Part shown: positions 14,446 through 14,546 of the stretch, piece by piece
How the letters are laid out: every line of letters starts with the position of its first letter
Numbering within the stretch: the stretch's first letter is position 1
NCBI GenBank assembly: GCA_003455655.1
Contig: DMQP01000171.1
Coordinates: 1 to 14,546, forward strand
Direction of reading: 5' to 3'
DNA from: Treponema sp.
GTDB lineage: Bacteria > Spirochaetota > Spirochaetia > Treponematales > Treponemataceae
DNA: 14,546 bases
Notes under the pieces: model-generated
Databases searched by the model: none
What the model saw: the letters and a program-made list of their open reading frames with translations, nothing else
Told to the model about the DNA's origin: nothing
Translations under genes and position numbers: made by a program

Positions 14446-14475
14446 TTGACTAAGACCGTTAAAATCCGCTATTAT
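14446..14475 (+). promoter_or_regulatory. Sigma-70-type promoter for a gene at or beyond the right edge
   Basis: TTGACT (14446-14451), an 18 bp spacer and TATTAT (14470-14475), or the overlapping TATATC (14473-14478), predict a start site near 14482-14486 on the + strand. It is divergent from htrA. The stretch between the two promoters (about 14371-14445) is AT-rich, and I see no gene in it. Confidence 0.6.
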
Positions 14476-14485
14476 ATCCTACATT

Positions 14486-14536
14486 ATGTTTTTGCTTGTA
14501 GGGACCCGCTACTCCCTGCAGGAAATATGTTATTAG
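14486..14536 (+). other. Possible 16-residue leader peptide
   Basis: An ATG lying a few bases after the predicted start site opens a 16-codon frame (MFLLVGTRYSLQEICY) ending at TAG 14534-14536. The stop overlaps AGAGG (14535-14539), a plausible Shine-Dalgarno for a gene starting at or just past base 14547. No single amino acid dominates, so classical amino-acid attenuation is not supported. An alternative is that the next gene itself starts at ATG 14527, whose frame is open to the window end. Low confidence. Confidence 0.25.
14495..14522 (+). other. Leader RNA hairpin
   Basis: CTTGTAGGGA (14495-14504) pairs with TCCCTGCAGG (14513-14522) over 10 bp, including two G-U pairs, around an 8-nt loop CCCGCTAC. 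It lies in the predicted 5' leader and is not followed by a U-tract, so it is not a terminator. It could be a binding site for an autoregulatory protein or a translation-control element. I cannot assign it to a known RNA family. Confidence 0.5.
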
Positions 14537-14546
14537 AGGTTTTTAA

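Overview
The window looks like a chromosomal segment of a spirochaete, most probably a Treponema. This is an inference. It rests on the AT-rich coding sequence, the GalT/AsnA/KDPG-aldolase gene types, a spirochaete-style lipobox, and a double-membrane set of exported proteins (HtrA, lipoprotein, periplasmic SH3/Sel1 protein). No rRNA, tRNA, CRISPR array, insertion sequence or phage gene was seen. Coding density is very high; no gap exceeds about 220 bp.

Layout. 1-558 (+) is the C-terminal signalling half of a methyl-accepting chemotaxis protein, cut by the window edge. 569-1534 (-) is a KDPG aldolase fused to a glyoxalase/VOC-like domain. It is divergent, across only 45 bp, from galT (1580-3091), which is followed by asnA (3117-4151) and an unrecognised cytoplasmic protein (4151-5140) in one tightly packed + strand operon. 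A promoter at 5133-5161 then starts a three-gene, overlapping + strand cluster. Its products are a degenerate VWA-TM-SH3-Sel1 protein (5168-6982), an exported caspase joined through a TM helix to an FGE/sulfatase-modifying-like domain (6973-8703), and a papain-like lipoprotein with a DUF4384-like tail (8700-10199). On the - strand, converging on this cluster, lie htrA (12839-14329), a secreted 'KPVIYLYP' family protein (11742-12749) and an exported MEMO-family protein (10171-11745). The right edge (14440-14546) holds a + strand promoter and leader for a gene that begins at or beyond the window edge.

How the genes work together. The three-gene cluster is the most unusual part. Predicted topology puts the VWA-like and FGE-like domains in the cytoplasm, and the caspase, SH3/Sel1 repeats and papain-like protease outside the inner membrane. 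This suggests a protease-based envelope module spanning the membrane (inference). Facing it are HtrA and two secreted proteins, so this half of the window is dominated by envelope proteins.

A second theme is transcriptional. Four of the five window genes that begin a transcription unit have no Shine-Dalgarno sequence. Each has a -10 hexamer ending exactly 6 nt before the ATG, the geometry expected of leaderless mRNA. Internal operon genes and htrA instead mostly use clear Shine-Dalgarno sequences. One leaderless promoter is superimposed on the htrA terminator.
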